64,000 bases of DNA, taken from Pleurocapsa minor GSE-CHR-MK 17-07R (GTDB lineage: Bacteria; Chloroflexota; Anaerolineae; Aggregatilineales; Phototrophicaceae). Shown in pieces: positions 28,313 to 35,381 of this stretch. How positions within the stretch are numbered: position 1 is the first letter of the stretch; each line of letters begins with the position of its first letter. The stretch covers positions 806,001-870,000 of the forward strand of contig JAHHHY010000001.1 in NCBI GenBank assembly GCA_019359125.1, in the 5' to 3' direction. Under the pieces are notes generated by a model. The model did no database searches and was not told the DNA's origin. It saw nothing but the letters and a program-made list of their open reading frames with translations. The position numbers were made by a program, and so were the translations under genes.

Positions 28313-28354
28313 AAATAAAAATCCCCCGCCTCATCAGGTGAGGTCAGGGGATTT
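28313..28354 (-). terminator. intrinsic terminator (attenuator) before argC
   Basis: On the minus strand AAATCCCC (28354-28347) pairs with GGGGATTT (28325-28318), with an inner CCTCA/TGAGG stem, and is followed by TTTTATTT. It lies between the leader ORF and argC and so can only act on transcripts entering the operon. Confidence 0.88.
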
Positions 28355-28393
28355 GCTGGCGAATCCGGGCGTCCCACTTGCACGCCGCTGTCG

Positions 28394-28483
28394 TTAACGC
28401 AAAAATCCCTCAATGACCTCACGGATCATAGGGCGACGGCTGCGACGACGCGGGATAGAAATCACAACGCAAGTCATGGACAT
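28394..28483 (-). CDS. arginine leader peptide
   Basis: A 29-codon frame starting ATG at 28483, preceded by AAGG at a good distance, ending TAA at 28394. Residues 11-18 read PRRRSRRP, with codons CGT CGT CGC AGC CGT CGC giving five Arg in six codons; seven Arg in total of 29. The C-terminal codons double as the antiterminator arm. It starts about 30 bases after the predicted transcription start and ends 40 bases before the terminator. The peptide itself is probably only a ribosome position sensor. Confidence 0.85.
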   Translation of the reverse strand: MSMTCVVISIPRRRSRRPMIREVIEGFLR

Positions 28484-28519
28484 GACAACCTTGTCGAAGT
28501 CCTGCAAGATAACGCCGAT

Positions 28520-28548
28520 ACTGTAGCGAAAAACACGCGGTGTGTCAA
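28520..28548 (-). promoter_or_regulatory. promoter of the arg operon
   Basis: Consensus TTGACA (28548-28543), a 17-base spacer and TACAGT (28525-28520) on the minus strand. No ARG-box-like palindrome is evident around it. Confidence 0.8.
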
Positions 28549-28602
28549 CGGCAGATGGTCTGCATAACCATGCAGAAATTGTGCGGGTTTCTGCGCTTGT
28601 GC

Positions 28603-28632
28603 TTGACGCCGTTTGCCCACACGCGTTACCCT
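28603..28632 (+). promoter_or_regulatory. promoter of the Gld-like ABC operon
   Basis: TTGACG (28603-28608), an 18-base spacer and TACCCT (28627-28632), 51 bases before the GTG start at 28683, divergent from the arg promoter. Confidence 0.45.
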
Positions 28633-28682
28633 GTTCAGTACGCATTGAGTGCAGATCTGTGTGACATAACTGGGGCATTCCC

Positions 28683-29624
28683 GTGATTGAAGTTAAATCT
28701 CTCACCCGTCTGTACGGGGAAGTGATCGCTGTCGATCACATCAGCTTTAAAGCGGCATCCGGCGAAATCGTCGGCCTGCTGGGGCCTAATGGCGCTGGCA
28801 AAACCACCACCATGCGCATGCTGACCGGCTTCCTGCCGCCCACCAGCGGCAGCGCGAAAATCGGCAAGTACGACATCGTGGAAGATTCGATGGAGGCGCG
28901 CCGCCGCGTGGGCTATCTGCCGGAACGCGTGCCGCTCTATCAGGATATGACCGTGTTTGGCTACATCCTGTTCTGGGCACAACTGCGCCAGGTAAAAGCC
29001 CCGCGCGACCGCACCGTCGACGTGCTGAAGCGCTTCGACCTGCTGGGCAGGCGCGACAAACTGGTGCGCCAGCTTTCCAAAGGGCTGCGCCAGCGGCTGG
29101 GGCTGGCCCAGGCACTCGTGCACGACCCACCGGTGATTATCCTGGACGAACCTACCATCGGCATCGACCCGCAGCAGGTGATCGAGGTGCGCCAGGCCGT
29201 GCGCGACCTGCGCAAGTCGCATACGGTGCTGTTCAGCACGCACATCCTCAGCGAGGCCGAAGAAATCTGCGACCGCGTGGTCATCATCGACAAAGGCAGG
29301 ATCGTCGCCCAGGGCACGCCAGACGCGCTCGAAAAGCAGGTGCGCGCCAATTCGTTCACCCTCGAGGTGGGCAGGCTGGCGCCCGAACGGGTGCTGGAAG
29401 TGCTGCGGGCCATCCCCGGCGTGGCATCCGTGAAGCGGCGGGATGCCCATTTCTCCGTCGAGACCGATGGCTCACGCGATGTGCGCGGGGATATTTCCGG
29501 AGCGATTGTCGCGGCGGGCGGTGAACTACTGGAGATGAAACAGGTGAAAAGCTCGCTGGAGGATGTGTTCCTGCGTGCCGTGCAGTCTGCCGCTGACAAC
29601 CCTCAGGGACAGAAAAAATCATGA
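28683..29624 (+). CDS. ABC transporter ATP-binding protein (GldA-like)
   Basis: 313 residues from a GTG start. Walker A LGPNGAGKTTTMRML at 33-47, Q-loop region RRRVGYLPERVPLYQDMTV, signature LSKGLRQRLGLAQAL near 130, Walker B VIILDEPTIGIDP near 149, and H-loop FSTHILSEAEE. The C-terminal 80 residues form the extra domain common in drug-export-type and GldA ATPases. It is coupled by a four-base overlap (ATGA) to an ABC-2 permease and then a GldG-like protein, so it powers a Gld-type export or membrane-remodelling complex. Substrate unknown. Confidence 0.93.
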   Translation: MIEVKSLTRLYGEVIAVDHISFKAASGEIVGLLGPNGAGKTTTMRMLTGFLPPTSGSAKIGKYDIVEDSMEARRRVGYLPERVPLYQDMTVFGYILFWAQLRQVKAPRDRTVDVLKRFDLLGRRDKLVRQLSKGLRQRLGLAQALVHDPPVIILDEPTIGIDPQQVIEVRQAVRDLRKSHTVLFSTHILSEAEEICDRVVIIDKGRIVAQGTPDALEKQVRANSFTLEVGRLAPERVLEVLRAIPGVASVKRRDAHFSVETDGSRDVRGDISGAIVAAGGELLEMKQVKSSLEDVFLRAVQSAADNPQGQKKS

Positions 29625-30349
29625 CCGTGACGTGGACGATTTTCCGGCGCGAGTTCGCCTCATTTTTTGTCACGCCCACCGCGTATATCATCGCAGCAGG
29701 GTTCATGCTGTTCACAGGCGTGTTTTTCTCTCAGGAATTTCAGGTGGCCGCCGTGCGCCGCATCCCGATTAATCCGGCGACGATTCCCAGCCTGGTCTCG
29801 TATATGCTGGTTTTTTTCGCCCCGCTGTTCACGATGCGGCTGTTTGCCGAGGAGAAACGCGAAGGCACGGTCGAGCTGCTGCTGACTGCACCCGTGAGCG
29901 AGGCCAGCATTGTCGTGGCGAAGTTCATGGCAGCCTGGGCCTACGTGACGATTCTGCTGGGCATCACGCTGGTGTATCAGGCTATCCTGGCCACTTATGC
30001 GCCCCAGGACATCGGACATACGATCTTGGCCTATATCGGTATATGGCTATATAGCGGGACTGTCATATCTATCGGCATGATGTTCTCGGCGCTGACCGAG
30101 AATCAGATCGTTTCCGCCTTCAGCAGCCTGCTCACCTTGTTGATTCTGTATGTGGGCGATGGCGTCGGCGGCATCATCGGAAACATCCAGCTTTCCGAAA
30201 TCATGCGTTCGCTTTCGCTGGAAGCACACTACAGCACCTCGTTTGCCGCCGGGCTGTTTCGCGCAGAGGATGCCGCTTTCTATGCAGGGGTGATCGTCAT
30301 CATGCTGTTTCTGACCATGCGCATCCTAGAATCGAATCGGTGGCGCTGA
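29621..30349 (+). CDS. ABC-2 type permease (GldF-like)
   Basis: 242 residues with six predicted transmembrane segments. It begins VTWTIFRREFASFFVTPTAYIIAAGFMLFTG, the characteristic opening of GldF-type permeases, contains FTMRLFAEEKREGTVELLLTAPVSEASIVVAKFMAAW, the conserved coupling segment of ABC-2 permeases, and ends with an ILESNRWR tail. Its stop codon is immediately followed by the start of the next gene. Confidence 0.92.
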   Translation: MTVTWTIFRREFASFFVTPTAYIIAAGFMLFTGVFFSQEFQVAAVRRIPINPATIPSLVSYMLVFFAPLFTMRLFAEEKREGTVELLLTAPVSEASIVVAKFMAAWAYVTILLGITLVYQAILATYAPQDIGHTILAYIGIWLYSGTVISIGMMFSALTENQIVSAFSSLLTLLILYVGDGVGGIIGNIQLSEIMRSLSLEAHYSTSFAAGLFRAEDAAFYAGVIVIMLFLTMRILESNRWR

Positions 30350-31996
30350 ATGACGCAGAAATCGGGCTATGTACTCACGCGTGGGCGCGCCGCGCAGATT
30401 GCCAGCTTCGTTGGCATCACCGGGCTGATCACGGGCGCAATCGGGATGGTGTGGCGCAGCGGCGCCTCCGCCAATTATGCCCTCATCGCAATCATCATCG
30501 GCGGGCTGGGCATCGCGCTGTGGGCAGGGCTCACGCCCAGGGAATTCCGCGAGACGATCACTGGCAAGCGCGTGCGCTACGGCACCGTGACCATCGTCTC
30601 GACCGCGCTGCTGATCGGCATCGTCACGCTGACCTACATGCTGCTGCAATCCGCCGCGCTCACGCTGGATGTCACGCAGAACCAGAGCTTCACACTCAGC
30701 CAGGAAACGCTGAACGTGCTGCGCCGCGTCAGTCGGCCGATCCGGCTGACCGGCTTCTATACAGCGCGCAATCTGGCCGCGCGCGAGCTGGACGATCAAT
30801 TTTTCCGGCTGTATACAACGGCAACCAATGGCCTGATCGAGCGCGACTATATCGACCCGGAGCAGAATCCGGCGATGGCCGGTCGCTTTGGGGTGCAGGA
30901 AGATGGCCAGTTGTACATCAGCTATCTGGACGCCGCCGGTGAAATCGATATGACAACCGTGTCACGTGTGCCGCGTGGCGAAAGCCAGGAACGCGATGTC
31001 ACGCAGGCCATTTCGCGCATGCTGATTGCCGGCACCATCAAGATTTATTTCGCCACCGGGGCAGACGAGCGCGATGCATTTGATACCACGGCGGAAGGCA
31101 TCGCCGGCATCAACAACGGCATTCGCGAAAGCGGCCTGCTGACCGACACGCTCAACATCAGCCAGATCGCGATGGCCAACGGCGATATCCCCAACGACGC
31201 AGCAGCACTCATCATCACGCGACCGCTGCGCGACCTGACAGGTGCGGAGACGGATGTCATTCGGCGCTACATGGACGGTGGCGGCGGACTACTGCTGATG
31301 CCAGACGTCACCTATAACGAAGACCGCTTCATGTCCGAGACGGGCACCTTCAACACCTGGCTGTGGCAGACCTTTGGGCTGCGTGCGCTGGATGCCGCTG
31401 TGGTCGACCCGGATGCCAGCGCCAGCAGCGCGCTGGATGTCATCAGCGCCGTCGTGTTCACCGAATCGCCCATCGCCTCGCGCATTAATCCCGAAGCCGG
31501 CACGCAAACGCTGTTCCGCGTCGCCCGCGTGGTAGAGGCTGATCTGTTATCCACGCCGGCCAATATCGCCAACGGGCGCATCATCATGACCACGCCGTTC
31601 GGCTTTGGCGAACGCAACCTGGCCGACCTGGGCGCGACCAATACCTTCGGCTTTGACGAAGGCGAAGACATCCCCGGGCCAGTGTCGACCGCGGTGTGGG
31701 CCACCCATCAGGTGACCGGCTCACGCGTCGTGCTGATCGGCGACAGCGACTTTGTCTCCAACGGCCAGGTGCTCAGCGCTCCGGGAAATGGCATCCTGTT
31801 CACCGATGCGCTGTCGTGGGTGAGCGGCTTCTCTGACGAGATCCAGTTTGCGCCCCAGGCCTTCACCTCCGGCTTGCCCACGGTATTTGTCTCGCAGCAG
31901 CAGGTGGACCTGGTGGTCTTCCTCAGCGTGATTCTGGTGCCGGGCATCCTGCTGGTCAGCGGCCTGGCGATCTATGCCCGCCGCGTGCGCCGCTAA
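30350..31996 (+). CDS. GldG-like ABC-associated protein
   Basis: 548 residues: two or three transmembrane segments in the first 110 residues, then a long exported domain with LDVTQNQSFTLSQETLNVLRRVSRPIRLTGFYTARN near 105-140, the hallmark of the GldG/PF09822 family, a Rossmann-like DAAALIITRPLRDLTGAETDVIRRYMDGGGGLLLMPD and a late VVLIGDSDFVSNG. One C-terminal transmembrane helix (VDLVVFLSVILVPGILLVSGLAIYA) anchors it. It forms the periplasmic/exterior partner of the ABC core encoded upstream. Confidence 0.9.
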   Translation: MTQKSGYVLTRGRAAQIASFVGITGLITGAIGMVWRSGASANYALIAIIIGGLGIALWAGLTPREFRETITGKRVRYGTVTIVSTALLIGIVTLTYMLLQSAALTLDVTQNQSFTLSQETLNVLRRVSRPIRLTGFYTARNLAARELDDQFFRLYTTATNGLIERDYIDPEQNPAMAGRFGVQEDGQLYISYLDAAGEIDMTTVSRVPRGESQERDVTQAISRMLIAGTIKIYFATGADERDAFDTTAEGIAGINNGIRESGLLTDTLNISQIAMANGDIPNDAAALIITRPLRDLTGAETDVIRRYMDGGGGLLLMPDVTYNEDRFMSETGTFNTWLWQTFGLRALDAAVVDPDASASSALDVISAVVFTESPIASRINPEAGTQTLFRVARVVEADLLSTPANIANGRIIMTTPFGFGERNLADLGATNTFGFDEGEDIPGPVSTAVWATHQVTGSRVVLIGDSDFVSNGQVLSAPGNGILFTDALSWVSGFSDEIQFAPQAFTSGLPTVFVSQQQVDLVVFLSVILVPGILLVSGLAIYARRVRR

Positions 31997-32008
31997 AGGA
32001 CGACCTTT

Positions 32009-32554
32009 ATGCCAAAAAGCTCACGTCACACGCTGGTCGCACTCGTCGTCACATTTGGGATATTGCTCGTGCTGGGGCTGCTGGTCACGACCCGCCAGGC
32101 CAATCTGCCGCAGACGACGCCCTACCCGTTTACGCGCGTGTTTGAGACCATCGCCGAAAGCGAGATCGCGGCTGTGCGCATCAGCGACCTGCTCACTAAC
32201 GAACAGCTCACGATCACGCGCGCCGAGAATGGGCGCTGGATAACCGCCGCAGGCGTGGACGTGCACGACGCGGGCACGCTGATCGCGCGCACTTTCGCCC
32301 TGCTGCCCTACGACGGGATCATCGCGCCAGAAGACCAGGAAGACCCGTCGCTGTACGGCTTCACACCCTATGGCACGCTGGAGATGCAGGCGCTGCTCTT
32401 TAATGGGGAGGCGCACATCGCGGTCGTGGGGTATCTGGCGCCCGGTGAACGGGCCTACTATGCTAAGATTGATGATGAAGACAGCGTCTATATATTGCTA
32501 CGCCCGGCCGTCGATTACATGCTGCAACAATTAAGAACAGTCGCACCTTCTTGA
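32009..32554 (+). CDS. DUF4340-like membrane-anchored protein
   Basis: 181 residues with one N-terminal transmembrane segment (VALVVTFGILLVLGLLVTT) and an exported beta-rich domain. The LTITRAENGRWITAAGVDVHDAGTLIARTFALLPYDG segment matches the DUF4340 style protein usually found behind gldG-like genes. A strong AAAGGA precedes the ATG by nine bases. It is the last gene of the Gld-like operon, followed by a terminator. Confidence 0.8.
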   Translation: MPKSSRHTLVALVVTFGILLVLGLLVTTRQANLPQTTPYPFTRVFETIAESEIAAVRISDLLTNEQLTITRAENGRWITAAGVDVHDAGTLIARTFALLPYDGIIAPEDQEDPSLYGFTPYGTLEMQALLFNGEAHIAVVGYLAPGERAYYAKIDDEDSVYILLRPAVDYMLQQLRTVAPS

Positions 32555-32577
32555 CAAAGATTTCAAATACGGATAAT
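32551..32577 (+). promoter_or_regulatory. possible promoter upstream of the sigma-factor gene
   Basis: TTGACA (32551-32556) overlaps the previous stop codon and GATAAT (32572-32577) follows after a short 15-base spacer. A strong terminator lies downstream at 32611-32634, so if used it would make a short RNA or an attenuated transcript. A separate TATATT at 32670-32675 may instead serve the sigma-factor gene. Confidence 0.3.
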
Positions 32578-32610
32578 CTGTAAATGTAAATCTTCGCGAT
32601 GCGTTTCGGG

Positions 32611-32634
32611 TAGACGGCTTTGCCGTCTATTTTT
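32611..32634 (+). terminator. intrinsic terminator of the Gld-like operon
   Basis: TAGACGGC-TTT-GCCGTCTA followed by TTTTT: an eight-base perfect stem, three-base loop and U-tract, 57 bases after the stop of the DUF4340-like gene. Confidence 0.9.
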
Positions 32635-32735
32635 GCGCCTATACCCGATTTATCGTTATTTGAGTTCAGTATATTGTCACCCGCGGCAGGCTTTCCCTGT
32701 GAACGCCGGTGGTAGCAAGTTGAAATGGATCTTGA

Positions 32736-33983
32736 ATGCTCACAATGGCTGCACGAAAGGAAGAGCTGCGCAAGCAAGTGCTGGAAAAAGCACGTAAACA
32801 GGGCAGCATTTCCGTCGACGAAATACTCCAGCTTCTCCCCAACGCGGAGCGCGATGTCGCGCTGCTGGATGAAATTATGGATGACCTGCTTGACGCAGGC
32901 ATCGAACTAACTGCTACGCCTGAGCCAGAACCAGACGAAGCCATTTTCGACGCGCGTGCAAACGCCCTCGAAGGCGAGCTGGAATGGATCGAGGACGAAG
33001 AACTCGAGTACGGCGCCTGGATGGATAACGACCTGACCGACGATGCTGGCTATCAGCATGCGCTGGACAGCGATGACGTCGTTGGCCTGTACCTGAAGGA
33101 AGCCGGACGCGTGCCCCTGCTGACAGCCGACGAGGAAGTCTCGCTGGCCAAACGCATGGAAATCGCCGAGCTGGCCACACAGCAGATCGCTGAATATGGC
33201 GACCGCCTGCCGCTGGATGACGTGTATACGCTGAAGGATCAGATTTCTGACGGCGAGCTGGCCCAGGAACACCTGGTGCGCGCCAATGCCCGCCTGGTCA
33301 TCAGCGTGGCCAAGAAGTACATTGGCCGTGGCGTCCCGTTCCTGGACCTGATTCAGGAAGGCAACATCGGCCTGATTCGGGCGACCAAGAAATTTGACTA
33401 TCGCCGTGGGCACAAATTCAGCACGTATGCCACCTGGTGGATTCGCCAGGCCGTCAGCCGCGCTGTTGCCGACCAGGGCCGCACCATTCGTGTGCCCGTG
33501 CACATGGGCGACCAGCTCAACCGTATGCGCCGCGTGCAAATGCGCCTGACGCAGGAACTGGGCCGCGACCCGACGATTGACGAGATCGCCGTGGGCATGG
33601 AGCTGACGCCGGACAAGATCGAGAATCTGCTCGAAATTGCCCGTCGCCCGGTGAGCCTGGAAACGCCGATCGACGAGGAAGGCGACAGCACCTTTGGCGA
33701 TTTCGTCGAAGATGTGAACAGCCCTGCCCCGGCCGAGGAAGTGGCGACCAATCTGCTGCACGAGCAGCTGAAGGCCGCGCTGGACCGCCTGCCAGTGCGT
33801 GAAGCGCAGATCCTGCGCCTGCGCTACGGCCTCGAAGACGGCCGCGTGTATACGCTTGAAGAAGTGGGCCAGGCCATCGGCGTCACGCGTGAGCGCGTCC
33901 GCCAGCTGGAGGCGCAGGCCCTGAACCGTTTGCGCCAGTCGTCTGCGCACGTTATTCTTCGGGACTATCTCTACGAGGAATAG
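32736..33983 (+). CDS. rpoD: primary sigma factor (RpoD/SigA family)
   Basis: 415 residues. Region 1.1-like N-terminus (SISVDEILQLLPNAERDVALLDEIMDDLLDAGI), region 1.2 DDVVGLYLKEAGRVPLLTADEEV near 112, region 2 core LIQEGNIGLIRATKKFDYRRG and FSTYATWWIRQAVSRAVADQGRTIR near 205-250, which bind core RNAP and the -10 element, region 3 and region 4 LRYGLEDGRVYTLEEVGQAIGVTRERVRQLEAQALNRLR near 365-405, which reads the -35. It agrees with the many TTGACA/TATAAT-like promoters in this window. The start at 32736 has GGA six bases ahead; ATG at 32745 is an alternative. Confidence 0.96.
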   Translation: MLTMAARKEELRKQVLEKARKQGSISVDEILQLLPNAERDVALLDEIMDDLLDAGIELTATPEPEPDEAIFDARANALEGELEWIEDEELEYGAWMDNDLTDDAGYQHALDSDDVVGLYLKEAGRVPLLTADEEVSLAKRMEIAELATQQIAEYGDRLPLDDVYTLKDQISDGELAQEHLVRANARLVISVAKKYIGRGVPFLDLIQEGNIGLIRATKKFDYRRGHKFSTYATWWIRQAVSRAVADQGRTIRVPVHMGDQLNRMRRVQMRLTQELGRDPTIDEIAVGMELTPDKIENLLEIARRPVSLETPIDEEGDSTFGDFVEDVNSPAPAEEVATNLLHEQLKAALDRLPVREAQILRLRYGLEDGRVYTLEEVGQAIGVTRERVRQLEAQALNRLRQSSAHVILRDYLYEE

Positions 33984-34001
33984 CCACAGAGGAGCATTAG
34001 C

Positions 34002-34787
34002 TTGGGCGCGAAAGGAACACGGGGCTTACTGGCAGGTGCAATTGCCCTCATCGCACTCGGCGTGGTGCTGCTGCTGAACAACTTTCTCTTTCTGACCGGC
34101 TTTAATGTGACAGCTCTGCTGCCGCTGACGCTGGTCATCGTCGGGGCGATTATCCTGCTGCGTGGGGATATCGTCCCGACTGCTGCTTCCCGGCCCTTTG
34201 GCATCACCCGCGGCAGCGTGGAGTCTGGCAATATAGAGGTCAATGCCGGACTGGTGGATGTCTTTGTCGGCGGCCTGGAGCGCGAAGGCCGCCTGATTGC
34301 CGGCCAGTACGCACACGACAGCCGCCCCCAGCTCACCGTCGAAAACGAAGAAGCCTACCTGCATTTTGACCGCGCCGCCGTGCCCTGGGTCAATTTTGCC
34401 GACTGGACGATCGAAGTCGCGCGCGACCTGCCGTGGGGACTGTTCGTCTCTACTTCCATCGGCCAGATAAACGCTGACTGTTCCGGTCTGATTCTGTCGC
34501 GTGCTGTGCTGGCGACAGGCCTGGGCGGCATTCGATTTGTCTGCCCGCCGGAAGCCTTCGAGCCCATTCAGATTCGTTCGGCCGCGGGCAGCATCCGCGT
34601 GCTGACACCGCCAGGTATTCGGGCGCGTATTGTCGTTTCCGGCCCGAAGATTTTCCGTGTGCACAGTGATGATGTCCGCTATGAGCGTGAAACCAGCAGC
34701 ACCTACCTCAGCCGTGACCCACGGCCAGGCGCGCCCACGGTCGAAATCCGGGTCACCGGCACCTTTGGTGATCTCTATCTCGCGTAA
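34002..34787 (+). CDS. membrane protein with a toast-rack/LiaF-like C-terminal domain
   Basis: 261 residues from a TTG start supported by AGAGGAG nine bases upstream. Two transmembrane segments (LLAGAIALIALGVVLLLNNFLFL and TALLPLTLVIVGAIILLRG) form a short hairpin as in DUF5668/LiaF-type proteins, followed by a beta-rich domain (VESGNIEVNAGLVDVFVGG, QINADCSGLILSRAVLATGLGGIRF) and an acidic/aromatic end. LiaF relatives modulate envelope-stress sensing; no sensor kinase is next to it, so the role is open. Confidence 0.72.
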   Translation: MGAKGTRGLLAGAIALIALGVVLLLNNFLFLTGFNVTALLPLTLVIVGAIILLRGDIVPTAASRPFGITRGSVESGNIEVNAGLVDVFVGGLEREGRLIAGQYAHDSRPQLTVENEEAYLHFDRAAVPWVNFADWTIEVARDLPWGLFVSTSIGQINADCSGLILSRAVLATGLGGIRFVCPPEAFEPIQIRSAAGSIRVLTPPGIRARIVVSGPKIFRVHSDDVRYERETSSTYLSRDPRPGAPTVEIRVTGTFGDLYLA

Positions 34788-34808
34788 TCCACAAAAGGCT
34801 GGCTGACT

Positions 34809-35372
34809 ATGCCCCCGTCCACCCCATCACGAGCCGTGATTCGTGACGGCGTCGAGGCTGATGTCCCGCGCTGTGTTGCTCTCGACCACTCGTATGATGC
34901 CGAATATGTGTATCAGATCCAGGTCAACACCGATGAGGAAAGTGGCTGGTCGATTGTATTAAGGAAAGAGCGACTGCCTCGGCCTGTCGAGATGGGCGGC
35001 ATGGCAGACCCCTCGCGGCTGAAGCTGGCTGTCCCCGATGCGGAGTGTTTTCTGGTGGCCCAGCAGCGCGAAACAGGTGACATTCTCGGCTATCTGGCCA
35101 TGCAGCACGACCGCCGTCACCGCCTCGGCCTGATTCATGACCTGGTGGTAGACCGGCCAGAACGCCGCCAGCAAATTGGCACCCGCCTGTATGGCGCAGC
35201 GCGCATCTGGGCAAAGGAACAGCACATTACCCGCATCAACGTCGAAGTTCAGTCCAAGAACCTGCATGGTGTGCTGTTTTTTGAGGGCCTGGGATTCAAC
35301 TTCTGTGGGTACAATGACCGTCACTTTCCCAACCAGGATGTCGCGCTCTTTCTCAGCACATCCCTTCGGTAG
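34809..35372 (+). CDS. GNAT-family acetyltransferase
   Basis: 187 residues: strand AVIRDGVEADVPRCVALDHS at the start, an inserted loop with ESGWSIVLRKERLPRPVEMG, then ECFLVAQQRETGDILGYLAM and LIHDLVVDRPERRQQIGTRLYGAARIWAKE near 110-138, which is the acetyl-CoA-binding motif A (RRQQIGTRL). The tail LHGVLFFEGLGFNFCGYNDRHF is typical of rimI-like GNATs. Substrate unknown. It sits between the toast-rack gene and the 7TM/GAF gene on the same strand. Confidence 0.85.
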   Translation: MPPSTPSRAVIRDGVEADVPRCVALDHSYDAEYVYQIQVNTDEESGWSIVLRKERLPRPVEMGGMADPSRLKLAVPDAECFLVAQQRETGDILGYLAMQHDRRHRLGLIHDLVVDRPERRQQIGTRLYGAARIWAKEQHITRINVEVQSKNLHGVLFFEGLGFNFCGYNDRHFPNQDVALFLSTSLR

Positions 35373-35381
35373 ATCGTCACC

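Larger units (their letters stand above)
28298..28513 (-). promoter_or_regulatory. arginine attenuator leader RNA of the arg operon
   Basis: The transcribed leader from the predicted start (about 28513) to argC holds, in order, an Arg-rich 29-codon leader ORF (28483-28394), a sequence at 28422-28403 inside its last codons, and an intrinsic terminator (28354-28313). The leader sequence GTGAGGTCA...GGGATTT can pair with the terminator 5' arm AAATCCC-C-TGACCTCAC as 9 bp plus 7 bp across a small internal loop, which would exclude the terminator. A ribosome stalled on the Arg codons (28450-28433) would leave the pairing segment open; a ribosome reaching the stop codon would cover its distal part. 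This is the classical leader-peptide attenuation layout. Mechanism is inferred; the sequence parts are seen directly. Confidence 0.85.

Noticed and set aside
28394-28705. A 103-codon frame extending upstream of the arg leader peptide
   Set aside because: Its start lies upstream of the arg promoter and no ribosome site precedes it; only the last 29 codons follow the promoter and have a Shine-Dalgarno.
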